Below, one piece after another: positions 54,777 through 64,000 of a DNA stretch of 64,000 bases (the first letter of the stretch is position 1; every line of letters starts with the position of its first letter). The notes below the pieces were generated by a model. That model was not told where the DNA came from. It searched no databases and saw only the letters and a program-made list of their open reading frames with translations. The position numbers were made by a program, and so were the translations under genes. The stretch is from Membranihabitans marinus. GTDB taxonomy: Bacteria; Bacteroidota; Bacteroidia; Chitinophagales; Saprospiraceae. The stretch is from assembly GCF_021729155.1 (NCBI RefSeq), contig NZ_JAJQYA010000003.1, positions 186,001 to 250,000 of the forward strand, read 5' to 3'.

Positions 54777-56624
54777 ATGCATATTTTAAGCGCTGAAAAT
54801 CTTTCTAAATCTTACGGAGACAAGGTTCTGTTTGAAAATCTTACTTTTCACATGAATCAAGGAGATAAGATGGGACTCATTGCACCAAACGGAACGGGGA
54901 AAAGTACCTTGTTGAAAATGGTTTGTGGGATTATTCCATCCGATGCCCTAGGCAGTAAGATTTTTATACATCCATCCGTTAGGGTAGGCTTTTTGCAACA
55001 AGCAGAAGATGTCAATCCAGAGGATAGTATTATGGATTATATTTTTAGTTCCCCTCTACCTCAGATTCAAGCTTTAAAAAAATACAAACAAGCCGTGATT
55101 AATCAAGATGATAACTTGTTGACGGAAGCCAATCAATTAATGGATCAAAGCCAAGGGTGGAATATTGAAGCGCGAATAGAAGAGATACTATCTAAATTAA
55201 ATGTGCCCGCATTCGATGCCGTATTGGGATCTCTAAGTGGGGGACAAATGAAGAGAGTTTCTTTGACCAAGTTATTGATCGATGATCCCGATTTGTTGAT
55301 TTTGGATGAGCCTACCAACCATCTCGATGTAGAGATGATAAAGTGGTTGGAGAATTATCTCTCCATGGCCAATAAATCCATATTTATGGTGACCCATGAT
55401 CGTTATTTTTTAGAAGATGTCTGCAATCAGATAATAGAAATATATGATGGGCAATTGTTTACCTATGCGGGAAGTTATTCACAGTATCTCGAGAAAAAGG
55501 AAGAGCGTAGGGCTTGGGAAGTAGAGCAGAAAGATAAGGCCAGTAAGGTTATGAAAAAGGAATTGGAATGGTTGAGGCGAATGCCCAAAGCCAGAACCAC
55601 CAAGAACAAGGCAAGAGTAGATTCTTTTGACGATATCAAAAAAGCGGCCCAGAAGTCGATTTACAGTCATGAATTGACCTTTAATATAGAGCCGAGAAGA
55701 TTGGGGTCTAAAATCTTGGAATTTGAAAACGTAAGCAAGAGTTACGGCAGTCACGAGGTGATAAAATCGTTTTCTTACAAATGGCAAAAAGGGGAAAAAA
55801 TAGGGCTGGTCGGTAAAAATGGAGCGGGGAAATCTACCCTTCTCAATCTAATAACACAAAATATAGAGCCGGACAGCGGTCAGATCGTTCACGGAACTAC
55901 CATTCACTTTGGTTACTTCAATCAACAGGGAATGCAGGTGGAGAATGATCAACCCATTATCGACATCATTAAGTCTGTGGCCGACCACATACCTACCAAG
56001 GGTGGGGGGACTATGACGGCGGAACAGTTGATGGAGAGATTCATGTTCCCCCGTTCTCAACAACGAGTCTATTATTCTCTCTTGAGTGGAGGAGAAAAAA
56101 GGAGATTGTATTTATTGAAGATTCTCATGACCAATCCCAATTTCTTGATCTTGGATGAGCCGACCAATGATTTAGATATTTTGACCCTCAATACTTTGGA
56201 GGAATTCTTGATGGAATTTGAAGGATGTGTGATTATCGCCAGTCACGATAGATACCTTACCGACAAAATCGCCGATCACTTATTGATTCTCGACGGTCAG
56301 GGTGGGATCAAAGATTTCAATGGCAGCTATGGCGCTTATCTGGAATGGCAACGCGAATTTGATGCAGAAAAGCAGAAATCAAAACAAGATAAAAGTCCTT
56401 CGACGAAGCCCAAAGAAAACGACTACGAACTTCGTAAGAAAGTTAAAAGCCTTGAAAATCAAATTGACAAGCTGGAAAAGGAAAAGGTCAAATTGGAAAA
56501 CAAATTTAACGATCCCAATTTAAGTCTGGAAGAAATTCAGAAATGGAATACAGCCTTGGGGGAAATTAAAGAACAAATAGTAATAAAAGAAGAAGAATGG
56601 GAGGCCTTGGTTGAAAATTTATAA
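54777..56624 (+). CDS. ABC-F family ATP-binding protein (Uup-like)
   Basis: A 615-residue soluble protein with two ABC domains and no membrane segment. The first has Walker A APNGTGKST and signature LSGGQMKRVS; the second has GKNGAGKST and LSGGEKRRLY. Walker B sequences LLILDEPTNHLD and FLILDEPTNDLD are seen, and the linker is about 80 residues. A C-terminal coiled coil (KVKSLENQIDKLEKEKVKLENK) resembles the DNA-binding tail of Uup. ABC-F proteins act on the ribosome E-site or on DNA. No antibiotic-resistance context is seen, so a housekeeping role is more likely. Confidence 0.95.
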   Translation: MHILSAENLSKSYGDKVLFENLTFHMNQGDKMGLIAPNGTGKSTLLKMVCGIIPSDALGSKIFIHPSVRVGFLQQAEDVNPEDSIMDYIFSSPLPQIQALKKYKQAVINQDDNLLTEANQLMDQSQGWNIEARIEEILSKLNVPAFDAVLGSLSGGQMKRVSLTKLLIDDPDLLILDEPTNHLDVEMIKWLENYLSMANKSIFMVTHDRYFLEDVCNQIIEIYDGQLFTYAGSYSQYLEKKEERRAWEVEQKDKASKVMKKELEWLRRMPKARTTKNKARVDSFDDIKKAAQKSIYSHELTFNIEPRRLGSKILEFENVSKSYGSHEVIKSFSYKWQKGEKIGLVGKNGAGKSTLLNLITQNIEPDSGQIVHGTTIHFGYFNQQGMQVENDQPIIDIIKSVADHIPTKGGGTMTAEQLMERFMFPRSQQRVYYSLLSGGEKRRLYLLKILMTNPNFLILDEPTNDLDILTLNTLEEFLMEFEGCVIIASHDRYLTDKIADHLLILDGQGGIKDFNGSYGAYLEWQREFDAEKQKSKQDKSPSTKPKENDYELRKKVKSLENQIDKLEKEKVKLENKFNDPNLSLEEIQKWNTALGEIKEQIVIKEEEWEALVENL

Positions 56625-56715
56625 AATGTGATTAAAAGTTATTGGCATTTGTAATGTCAATTTTTTCCCATTGTAGTAAATTTAAATACCTTTATAAGCA
56701 AATAAATCCATTTAA

Positions 56716-59142
56716 ATGATGAACAAAGTAGCGATTAAGAACAATGCTATCTCATTAGGAATATTTATACTCATCAGTATTGCCCTTTTTTACCCTCAAA
56801 TCCAGGGCAAACAATACAGATCAGGAGATAATCTAGAGTATACCGCCAAGAGTGAAGAATTGCGTCAATTAAATAAGGAGTTAGGTCGCAGAGTGCTTTG
56901 GGCAGATGCTATCTTTAGTGGGATGCCAGCTTATTTTGTTCATTTGCCCTATACAGGGAATGTTCTCAAAGGTATAAATGATATTATTGTCTTTACCATT
57001 GGCAGACCCATTGGTTTATTCCTCTTGGGATTAATCATCGTGTTTTTGTGTTTAAAGGCCATTGGAGTCAGTCATTGGATGGCCACTATCGGGGCTCTCG
57101 CCGCAGTAATTACGACCAATAATTTTATCTTATACAGTGCCGGTCATATGAGTAAGATCATGACGGTATTCTATATTCCTTTTTTGCTTTCGGGTACCAT
57201 TTTACTTTTTAGAAAGCGGATTTTTTATGGTTTCTTATTGTTTTCCGTCGGTGCAGTAATGACGATCATGGCCAATCACCCTCAGATGATATATTATTTT
57301 GCCTTGGTCCTCATCCCTTATTTTGCATATGAAACCTTTCGTTATATCAAGGCCAAGGAATGGATTACTCCCGTTAAAATATACGGCTTGTTGGTCCTAG
57401 GTGTGACCTTAGGGGTGTTGGGTAATATGTCAAGAATATGGACTACTATAGAATACACCAATGCATCGACACGTGGAGGTTCTGTTCTCAAAGAAGTAGC
57501 CAGTACCAATAGTGAAAAAGGATTGGGCTGGGACTATGCCATGCAATGGAGCAATGGTATTGTGGATATTATCCCTTCCTTGATTCCCGGAGCTGCTGGC
57601 GGAGCCAATCAAGAACCAGTGCCAGAAGGAAGTCAACTCGAAACTCTCTTAAAACAAAATAATTCTCCCAAACAGAATGGTCGATACTTAGGTCCGTTGT
57701 ATTGGGGCAAATTGCCATTTACTTCTGGTCCCATTTATTTTGGCGCTGCCTTGTTGTGGATGGTCGTTTTTGGCTTTAAATATTTAGAAAACCAATACAA
57801 ATGGTTGTTTGGAGGAGCTATTCTGTTGACCATCTTACTGTCAATGGGTAAGAATGCCGCCTTTCTCAATCATTTTTTATTTAATTATTTCCCCAAATTT
57901 AACAACTTTAGAGCTCCCAATAGTGCTCTGAGTATCTTGCCTATGTTCTTGGCCTATGCAGGTGTGATGGGGTTGGATAAATATAAAGAAGAGTTCCAGT
58001 CTCTTAAAAATAAGACCGTTCCCAAGTACTTTTGGATTAGCATCATAGTACTGGCCGGATTTTGCTTAATAATTGCCGTTCTAGGTACTTCGCTGTTTTC
58101 TTTTGAAGGGGCCAACGCCGATACCTATGCCCAACAAAATGTATTGAATATTATCGTGGAAGCCCGACAGATATTGTTGAAGCAGGATAGTATGCGTTCA
58201 TTTATGTTTGTACTCTTGGCTGCATTGCCATTTTGGATTTATTTTACCAAGAAAATCAATTACCAAATTGCTACCGCTATCCTTGGTGTCGTATTAATGT
58301 TGGATGCCATTCCCATTGGATTTAGGTATTTTAATAAGGATAACTTCCGAACAGAGCGATCTATAGAAAGTGTATTTGCCCCTCGACCTGTGGATCAAGA
58401 TATTTTATCCAGAGAAAATAATCGAGAAACCTATAGGGTATTGGACTATTCTGTCAATACCATGAATACCAATATGACTTCTTTTCATCACAATACCATA
58501 GGAGGATACCACGCATTGAAGATGTCTAGATATCAGGATATCCTCAATGGTTATATTGCAAAAAATAGTCCAGAGGTGTTGAATATGCTCAATACCAAAT
58601 ATATTATAGGACAGGATGGCAAACTCAATGTCAATACCAATGCCAATGGTGTGGCTTGGTTTGTGTCCAATGCAGAGTATGTCGATAGTCCAGATGCGGA
58701 ATATCTCGCCCTAGAAAGCTTGCAAACCAAAGAGACTGCTGTGGTCAATGCAGTGGATTTCGGTGATGTCACAGGTAATAAAACCACTTTCTCCAAAGGT
58801 CAAGTTGTGCCGCTACAGCTGGTGCCAGATGATCTCATCTATGAAACGGAAAATGATGATGAAGGTCTATTGGTCTTGTCGGAATTGTGGTATGATGGTC
58901 CAGGATGGAAGGCTTATGTCGATGGACAGGAAGTACCATTGATTCGGACCAATTTTGCCTTGAGAGCATTGGTCGTTCCTGCTGGTAAGCATCAGGTGAG
59001 TCTACAGTTTAAACCTCAGAGTTATTTGATGGGAGAAAGGATTGCTCTCATAGTATCTCTTTTGCTTACTTTGGGCTTGATTTACTTTATCGGTAAGGAA
59101 TATTTCGGACTGTTTGCCAGAACTAAGTCGTCATCTAAGTAG
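56716..59142 (+). CDS. YfhO-family polytopic membrane protein
   Basis: An 808-residue membrane protein with about twelve to thirteen transmembrane segments in the first 540 residues and a last one near residue 780 (IALIVSLLLTLGLIYFIG). A large extracytoplasmic C-terminal domain (about 560-770) contains GYHALKMSRYQDILNGYIAK and ends with the LSELWYDGPGWKAYVDGQ segment, which is typical of YfhO. The family is thought to be related to glycosyltransferases that modify surface polymers, but a reaction is not established here. It lies beside the polysaccharide genes but in the opposite orientation to most of them. Confidence 0.87.
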   Translation: MMNKVAIKNNAISLGIFILISIALFYPQIQGKQYRSGDNLEYTAKSEELRQLNKELGRRVLWADAIFSGMPAYFVHLPYTGNVLKGINDIIVFTIGRPIGLFLLGLIIVFLCLKAIGVSHWMATIGALAAVITTNNFILYSAGHMSKIMTVFYIPFLLSGTILLFRKRIFYGFLLFSVGAVMTIMANHPQMIYYFALVLIPYFAYETFRYIKAKEWITPVKIYGLLVLGVTLGVLGNMSRIWTTIEYTNASTRGGSVLKEVASTNSEKGLGWDYAMQWSNGIVDIIPSLIPGAAGGANQEPVPEGSQLETLLKQNNSPKQNGRYLGPLYWGKLPFTSGPIYFGAALLWMVVFGFKYLENQYKWLFGGAILLTILLSMGKNAAFLNHFLFNYFPKFNNFRAPNSALSILPMFLAYAGVMGLDKYKEEFQSLKNKTVPKYFWISIIVLAGFCLIIAVLGTSLFSFEGANADTYAQQNVLNIIVEARQILLKQDSMRSFMFVLLAALPFWIYFTKKINYQIATAILGVVLMLDAIPIGFRYFNKDNFRTERSIESVFAPRPVDQDILSRENNRETYRVLDYSVNTMNTNMTSFHHNTIGGYHALKMSRYQDILNGYIAKNSPEVLNMLNTKYIIGQDGKLNVNTNANGVAWFVSNAEYVDSPDAEYLALESLQTKETAVVNAVDFGDVTGNKTTFSKGQVVPLQLVPDDLIYETENDDEGLLVLSELWYDGPGWKAYVDGQEVPLIRTNFALRALVVPAGKHQVSLQFKPQSYLMGERIALIVSLLLTLGLIYFIGKEYFGLFARTKSSSK

Positions 59143-59392
59143 TAAATTATTTTCTTAGATTTTATTACGAAAGCTCGGCGCATCTCTGATCTTACACAGG
59201 AATGGAAGAAGCTTGTATGGCTTACGTTACAGATTTGCAGTGGAATACAGACTACTGTGATGATGAGATTCAAGGTAATACCCAGAGTGTTATCTGTATA
59301 GAGGTTAGACCGTAAATATTAATCACATATTCTGACAAATAATCTAATTTTAGGAAATATTAGCACATTAGAATGTAATTACAAAAGTACCA

Positions 59393-60343
59393 CTACTTTT
59401 TATGTCTTAGGATAAAAGCACATGCATCTCCCTGATTTGTTTTGTTGAGTTCCTTTGCTCTTTCTTTGTATTGTTTAATATCTTCCTTGGAGAAAATGGA
59501 TTTTTCTGGGTTAATAGCATAAGACTTTTCTGTCTTTAACGGAATATCGTGGGCGTTTTGTTCACTGCCCCAGAACTGAAATGCAGTAGAGTCGTAGATT
59601 ACTTTTTCAATTACAAGATTATTTTCCTCTGCTAGTATTTTCATGCTTTCTACAGAATGCAAAAAGAAATGACGAGGGGCATCTAATTGGACCCAGTTTT
59701 CTTTGTAGTGATTCCAGGCATAGGAAGAAGTGGTAGGGACTCTTATGATGCAGTAGCCATTGGGGGATAACAACCGACTGACGGTGTTGAGGGTCTCCCT
59801 TGGATCGGACATATGTTCAAAGGAATGGTGAAACATGATTAAGTCGTATTGACCAGTAATTTCGTGAATGGTTTTTTTGAATACTTTAATGCCATTCGTC
59901 AGCTCTAAATCATGAATTACATAGGGATCAACTCCCATAAGATTTTCAAGCCCAATTTCATTTAATTCAAGTAATAGTTTTCCGTTTCCACTTCCGACAT
60001 CGAGAATATTAGATTTTGCATTTATTTGAGCCTCTGATAATATTTCTAATTTCGTTCCGGGTAGGTATAGATTGAGTAATTTGCCGATTAAGCCTTTGCC
60101 CAACAAAGCATAGGTGTCTCGTTTTTTTCTCAAATAACCCAATTTTTTCAATTCGGGTTTTTGAAAACTATAATAATTATCTGGGTAATAATCCTGAATG
60201 TTTTCAGGAATTTCTGCTATTTGTAAACAGTTGCAGTTACTGCAATGGAAATATTCAAATTCATCTCGAAATCCAAACATCATTTCACGGACAAAATAGG
60301 TTTTTAGTCCGTCTACACTGTTGCAAACAGCACATTTTTTCAT
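59393..60343 (-). CDS. class I SAM-dependent methyltransferase with N-terminal zinc ribbon
   Basis: A 316-residue protein. The N-terminus has a four-cysteine zinc-binding pattern (CAVC and CSNC, residues about 4-40), followed by the methyltransferase core with motif I ILDVGSGNGKLLLELNEIG (about 115-133) and the later motif HHSFEHMSDPRETL. This type is frequent in polysaccharide and lipopolysaccharide clusters, where it methylates sugars. The genomic position beside glycosyltransferases supports this. Substrate not determined. Confidence 0.85.
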   Translation of the reverse strand: MKKCAVCNSVDGLKTYFVREMMFGFRDEFEYFHCSNCNCLQIAEIPENIQDYYPDNYYSFQKPELKKLGYLRKKRDTYALLGKGLIGKLLNLYLPGTKLEILSEAQINAKSNILDVGSGNGKLLLELNEIGLENLMGVDPYVIHDLELTNGIKVFKKTIHEITGQYDLIMFHHSFEHMSDPRETLNTVSRLLSPNGYCIIRVPTTSSYAWNHYKENWVQLDAPRHFFLHSVESMKILAEENNLVIEKVIYDSTAFQFWGSEQNAHDIPLKTEKSYAINPEKSIFSKEDIKQYKERAKELNKTNQGDACAFILRHKK

Positions 60344-60647
60344 AGCTTCATTGTTTTAAGATGTCCTTTTATTATGTTAAAATTCGAGTAAATATATACA
60401 ATTTGGTTGATTGTTGTACATGGTAATTAATTTTTACTGTTGTCTGTTTTCAGACTGCTCCGCTTTTATTTTATTGTTAATGTATGTCTATATAATTAGA
60501 GAACATATTATAATTGAATAGGGAAATTTTAAATTCATGTGGAATAATAGGATAATATCAACGACAAGAGTTATAGCTGTCTCTAACTATGTCTAGGCTT
60601 TGCGATAGTAATGTATTGATTCGTAGATTTTTATGGTGCGATCTGAG
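60344..60647. other. intergenic stretch between methyltransferase and GT2 genes
   Basis: AT-rich. A small inverted pair GTCTG/CAGAC occurs near 60440. No gene, promoter of good quality or terminator is recognised. Confidence 0.5.
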
Positions 60648-61583
60648 TTATTTGCTTAAATCTCGACTTAGATAGTAAGACATTCGTTGATTGAGATTAA
60701 GTTTTCTGAGTTTGAAAATTCTTTTCAATTCTACAAAGATATATTGAAAGGTATTCCCAATGTCTTTGAGTTTACCTTTGGCCAGTAGTTTGATAATTTG
60801 TAGAGAAAGTCTCAATTTAAAAACAACAATGGTCTGAATTTTTTTGGCAAAACCTTCTTTGTATTTAAGGTCTAAGATGCATCTTGATAAAATAGATTGA
60901 ATTTTACCTCTTGGTGGTAGATTCAACACACTGTGGATGTGAGCGATTCTGGCCTTGGGAACAAGTAGAGATTTTCGATCTTGGTTTTGAAGGCGAATAT
61001 TAAAATCATTGTCTTCACCATACATATAAAATACTGGATCGAATAAACTTTCTGTAGTTATGATATCTGTGGGAATTCCGAGACAAGCTCCACTGTATTC
61101 TTGAATGGGGTAACCGTCTTTCAATGGTTTTTGAAGAACCAAATCGGTGAGATATTGATCGGCTGAATAAAGGTAATGCTTTACAAAATGCTCTTCTATT
61201 TTTTGAAACTGATAATTGAAGATAATGGGGATAATAATGTTGTCTGGGTAGGAGAGGTGGGCATCTAACATGGCATCAATAAAATGCTCATCCACTACGG
61301 TATCTTGATTTAAAAGAATAATTAGTTCACAGTTTTTTTGAATAGCTGCGCGGTACCCCAGATTACAAGCCCTACCAAATCCTATTCCCGGTTTGGTAGA
61401 AACAATATGGCATTGATTACTAAATTTTAATACGTACTCATTTTCCTTGTCTTGGGTTGAGTTGTCTACGATAAAAATGTTGAAATCAACTTCTTTACAC
61501 GAAGTCAGTGAGGCTATGCAGTTATCAATAACATGGCTACCATTATAGTATGGAATGATGACGCCGATGGTCTTTTGATTCAT
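60648..61583 (-). CDS. glycosyltransferase family 2
   Basis: A 311-residue GT-A fold glycosyltransferase. It opens IGVIIPYYNGSHVIDNCIASL, has the nucleotide-binding FIVDNST, and a catalytic-type acidic motif in LLNQDTVVDEHF, with MYGEDNDFNIRLQ further on. It resembles rhamnosyltransferase-type GT2 proteins that extend surface polysaccharides. The frame continues ten codons upstream to 61613, but the ATG at 61583 lies directly before the first core strand. It is followed by the methyltransferase gene on the same strand after 304 bases. Confidence 0.85.
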   Translation of the reverse strand: MNQKTIGVIIPYYNGSHVIDNCIASLTSCKEVDFNIFIVDNSTQDKENEYVLKFSNQCHIVSTKPGIGFGRACNLGYRAAIQKNCELIILLNQDTVVDEHFIDAMLDAHLSYPDNIIIPIIFNYQFQKIEEHFVKHYLYSADQYLTDLVLQKPLKDGYPIQEYSGACLGIPTDIITTESLFDPVFYMYGEDNDFNIRLQNQDRKSLLVPKARIAHIHSVLNLPPRGKIQSILSRCILDLKYKEGFAKKIQTIVVFKLRLSLQIIKLLAKGKLKDIGNTFQYIFVELKRIFKLRKLNLNQRMSYYLSRDLSK

Positions 61584-61649
61584 AGATACAAAGTATTTCC
61601 TAAAGAAGTTCAAATGGTTGAAAATACTTATTTGAAATTAAAACCATCA

Positions 61650-62822
61650 TTAATTTAAACAGTTTTTTATGTTTTTTATGGATTGGTAGTATAATTCTTT
61701 TTGGTGTTCTGTATCCTCTATGATTTTTTGTCGGTCGGTATTCAGTGCAATTTTTGCCTTATCCAAAAAATTATTGCAACGACTAGGTTCATTAATTGGG
61801 GTTTTGCCCCATGTTTTTAAATATCCTAAAACCTTTTTTTGTTTTGGATTGAGTCCAATATAAGGGACTCCATAACTCATTGCGGATATAATCCCGTGTA
61901 GACTAGTACCTATATAGAGTCTACTTTGGGCTATTAAGAGAATGATTTCATATACATTGGGATTGTCGATGAATTCGTAAGAACATGATAATTGACCAGC
62001 TATAATTTTTAAAACTTTATCGTCTTCATGACCGGGAGCTGTCCCTATTGGACATAATACGATGGTAGAATTCGTTTCTTTACCCAACTGATTGAGTTGC
62101 TCTACGATCTGGGGAACGTTGTTGTTGTGTTTATGCTTACCAATTTGAACAAATATATAGGGTTGGTCTGTCAATTTCTTTATCGATGTTCTGACTTTAA
62201 TATGAGACTTTAGATGGTCAATGGAAAAAACATCAGATAATATGATGGCAGAATCGGGATATAAATGCGAATGGTTAATGCCTTCTTCTTCCAAAAGTGA
62301 AAGGGTTATATTTTCACGTACTGCTATATAATCTGAGTCGGATAATCTCGGATAGCATTTTTCAGGTATTGATGTTCCTCCCACCGAATTGTAAGCCACA
62401 GTTATATCGCCTTCAAAGTCAGATTTGTTAATACAGAAGGGAAAGTTACTTTTCCCCCCAAGGATTTTTTTCGCTAAGCCCAAAGAAGAAAATACTCGTA
62501 CCGTGACCTTATTTAAAAGTGCAAAATACAATGGATTGATAAATCCTAGTAATTTGTCCCAATTGGCACCTATACTTTCTCCTCCTGCCACTATTACATT
62601 GTGATGGCCAGATTTGTTTAATTCATTGACAAAGGCGTGATAGTTCTGGGTTTTTACCCCACCCACTTCGGTATAGTCAGCGTCTACTATTGAAAAATAA
62701 TTAAATTGAAATTTGTCTGGATACTGAGATTCTAGGGCGTATTTTATCATTTTTGGAAATAGAAGATCTCCGTAATTGAATCGATCATAAGGTCCAATAA
62801 TATTAATCTTTGTTTTTCCCAT
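61650..62822 (-). CDS. polysaccharide pyruvyl transferase family protein
   Basis: A 390-residue GT-B-like protein of the polysaccharide pyruvyl transferase family (as CsaB and WcaK). It begins INIIGPYDRFNYGDLLFPKMI, the family hallmark, followed by NVIVAGGESIGANWDKLLG and the C-terminal ISRLYIGTSLHGIISAMSYGVPYIGLNPKQKKV-like region (seen as SRLYIGTSLHGIISAMSYGVP). It would add pyruvyl groups from PEP to sugars of a surface polymer. It is upstream of the GT2 gene in the same orientation, with 66 bases to the chosen GT2 start. Confidence 0.88.
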   Translation of the reverse strand: MGKTKINIIGPYDRFNYGDLLFPKMIKYALESQYPDKFQFNYFSIVDADYTEVGGVKTQNYHAFVNELNKSGHHNVIVAGGESIGANWDKLLGFINPLYFALLNKVTVRVFSSLGLAKKILGGKSNFPFCINKSDFEGDITVAYNSVGGTSIPEKCYPRLSDSDYIAVRENITLSLLEEEGINHSHLYPDSAIILSDVFSIDHLKSHIKVRTSIKKLTDQPYIFVQIGKHKHNNNVPQIVEQLNQLGKETNSTIVLCPIGTAPGHEDDKVLKIIAGQLSCSYEFIDNPNVYEIILLIAQSRLYIGTSLHGIISAMSYGVPYIGLNPKQKKVLGYLKTWGKTPINEPSRCNNFLDKAKIALNTDRQKIIEDTEHQKELYYQSIKNIKNCLN

Positions 62823-63456
62823 TATTATATAGTTTTACCAATTTGATTTAAGTATTGAGCTTAAAATCAAAGTTGAGGTAATTATTTAAGTGTAGTTTTA
62901 GAGAGTATTGGTTACAAGTAGTTTAGTAATATTTTCTACTTCAAAACCAATTTATTTTCATATAATATTAATGTAACGCAGATTCAATTCTTAAATTGTG
63001 GAATATATTGATATTTTCTTTCTATTTCTTATTTCAAATATCATAGGATACAGATTCTAAACTTAGAAAAGGACGACTATTTCCTGTCATACTCTATATC
63101 TTGAGTATTTGAGCTGAATAATATGTATTAGATTATTTGTAATGAAATTGTTATATAATTTATTTTTTTTGCGACTCGGAGAAGTTGAATTTTAGTAAGG
63201 ATTTTAAATTTGAAAGGGAATTTTTCTTATTTTTCATTTCGAAATAAGAGGATGAAAAAATATTCCTTTTTCATCATTTTAATGAATAATGGAGTTGCAT
63301 ATGTGCTGGGTGAAATATACAATGAGATAAGTACATGATTAAACTAAGAAACTGTAAATTTTGGATTTTGACATCTGTAAGCAATAATTCTAGCTGTCTA
63401 GAAAATACTTCCTATATAATTTATCGATAAATAAGAATATTTTCAATCTTTGCGAA
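62823..63456. other. intergenic stretch left of the last glycosyltransferase gene
   Basis: 634 bases between divergent genes, strongly AT-rich. It contains a loose inverted region around 63220-63272 (including TTATTT/AAATAA with an internal TTTCGAAA). No coding frame of note, no tRNA and no repeat of the array family is seen. Confidence 0.5.
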
Positions 63457-64000
63457 ATGAAAAAAGTATTGATTCTTACCTATTATTGGCCACCTGCTGG
63501 GGGTCCTGGTGTTCAAAGGGCTTTGTATTTCGTAAAGTATTTGCGAGATTTTGGGTGGGAGCCCATTGTTTACACGGTAGAAAATGGGGAGTTTCACAAC
63601 GAGGATCATTCCTTTAACAAAGACATCCCAGAAGGGATTACTGTATTGAAAAGGCCTGCACTAGAACCCTATTCCATATATAAAAAATTACTGGGGAAGA
63701 AAAAGGATGAAAAATTAAAACCAGTAGTCTTTACCGAGAAGACCAATAAACCATTGTTACATCAATTGTCGGTATGGATTCGGGGCAATTTTTTTATCCC
63801 AGATGCCAGAATGCTTTGGATAAAACCCTCGATTCGGTATTTGGTAAAATATTTGGAAGACCATCCTGTAGATGCGATTATGTCTACCAGTCCACCTCAG
63901 TCTATGCATCTCATAGCCAGTGGATTGAAGAGTCGTATGAACTTGCCGTGGGTGGCAGATTTTAGAGATCCTTGGACGAAGGTCAGCTATTACAACGATT
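63457..64000 (+). CDS. glycosyltransferase family 4, N-terminal part (cut by window end)
   Basis: The first 181 codons of a GT-B glycosyltransferase; the gene runs off the window. The ATG at 63457 starts MKKVLILTYYWPPAGGPGVQR, the typical opening of a family 4 enzyme of capsule or exopolysaccharide synthesis. YLRDFGWEPIVYT and, near the window end, STSPPQSMHLIA and PWVADFRDPW follow, all expected of this branch. A near-consensus AATCTTTG box lies only a few bases before the start, hinting at a very short leader. Together with the neighbours it marks a surface polysaccharide cluster that continues to the right. Confidence 0.9.
   Translation, partial: MKKVLILTYYWPPAGGPGVQRALYFVKYLRDFGWEPIVYTVENGEFHNEDHSFNKDIPEGITVLKRPALEPYSIYKKLLGKKKDEKLKPVVFTEKTNKPLLHQLSVWIRGNFFIPDARMLWIKPSIRYLVKYLEDHPVDAIMSTSPPQSMHLIASGLKSRMNLPWVADFRDPWTKVSYYND

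Overview
The window reads as a chromosomal segment of an AT-rich Bacteroidota, most plausibly a member of the Saprospiria. The evidence is a complete gldK-gldL-gldM-gldN core of the type IX secretion system (T9SS), PorP/SprF-like and PorQ-like proteins, at least two proteins with T9SS type A C-terminal sorting domains, and promoters of the Bacteroidota pattern (TTTG or TTG, about 20 bases, then TAnnTTTG or a close variant). There is no rRNA, prophage, transposase gene or CRISPR array. Most of the window is ordinary core genome; the accessory character lies in the intergenic repeats and in the polysaccharide genes at the right end.

Layout. 0-6.2 kb: citrate synthase, a DUF3109 protein, a PpiD/SurA-like isomerase, PorQ and a DinB-like protein. 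6.2-8.7 kb (minus): ftsH and rsfS. 8.7-14.7 kb (plus): birA, cinA, a 2-oxoacid dehydrogenase E2, a PorE-like TPR/beta-propeller/OmpA-like protein and a PmtA-like methyltransferase. 14.8-17.9 kb (minus): a tight operon of acyl-CoA carboxylase beta subunit, HMG-CoA lyase and rhomboid protease. 18.2-22.3 kb (minus): tRNA-Ser(GCU), dnaA, a two-gene version of the 5'-nucleotidase/UshA fold and a small membrane protein. 22.3-26.0 kb: an ErpA/IscA-like protein, folB, glutaryl-CoA dehydrogenase and an MBL hydrolase. 26.1-31.9 kb: a PorP/SprF-like gene followed by gldKLMN. 33-37.8 kb: a lytic transglycosylase, a DUF2480 protein, scpB, radA, and an ECF sigma factor with a small partner. 38-45.3 kb: a membrane polyferredoxin with an FAD/NAD oxidoreductase, a T9SS cargo protein, plsC and feoAB. 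45.4-54.3 kb: malic enzyme, tRNA-Ala(GGC), a beta-CASP hydrolase, a secreted esterase, sodium/proton pyrophosphatase and a Prc protease. 54.3-59.1 kb: a small unknown protein, an ABC-F protein and a YfhO-family membrane protein. 59.4-64 kb: a methyltransferase, two glycosyltransferases and a polysaccharide pyruvyltransferase, which look like the edge of a surface polysaccharide cluster.

How the genes fit together. Much of the window serves the cell envelope and secretion: PorP-like, GldKLMN, PorQ and the PorE-like protein would build or anchor the T9SS, and the sorting-domain proteins would be its cargo. A second theme is acyl-CoA catabolism (E2, carboxylase beta, HMG-CoA lyase, glutaryl-CoA dehydrogenase) feeding citrate synthase. 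A third is energy and iron: membrane pyrophosphatase, malic enzyme, polyferredoxin/oxidoreductase and FeoAB.

The most unusual structure is a dispersed family of intergenic hairpin arrays at about 23.35-23.69, 32.10-32.94 and 42.54-42.83 kb. Short linkers and loops are conserved between copies, while the stems change on both sides so that pairing is kept (compensatory change). I cannot assign it to a known element. A MITE-like inverted-repeat element and a REP-like sequence lie in or beside the 32-kb array, and an orphan minus-strand terminator upstream of scpB suggests an unannotated transcript.
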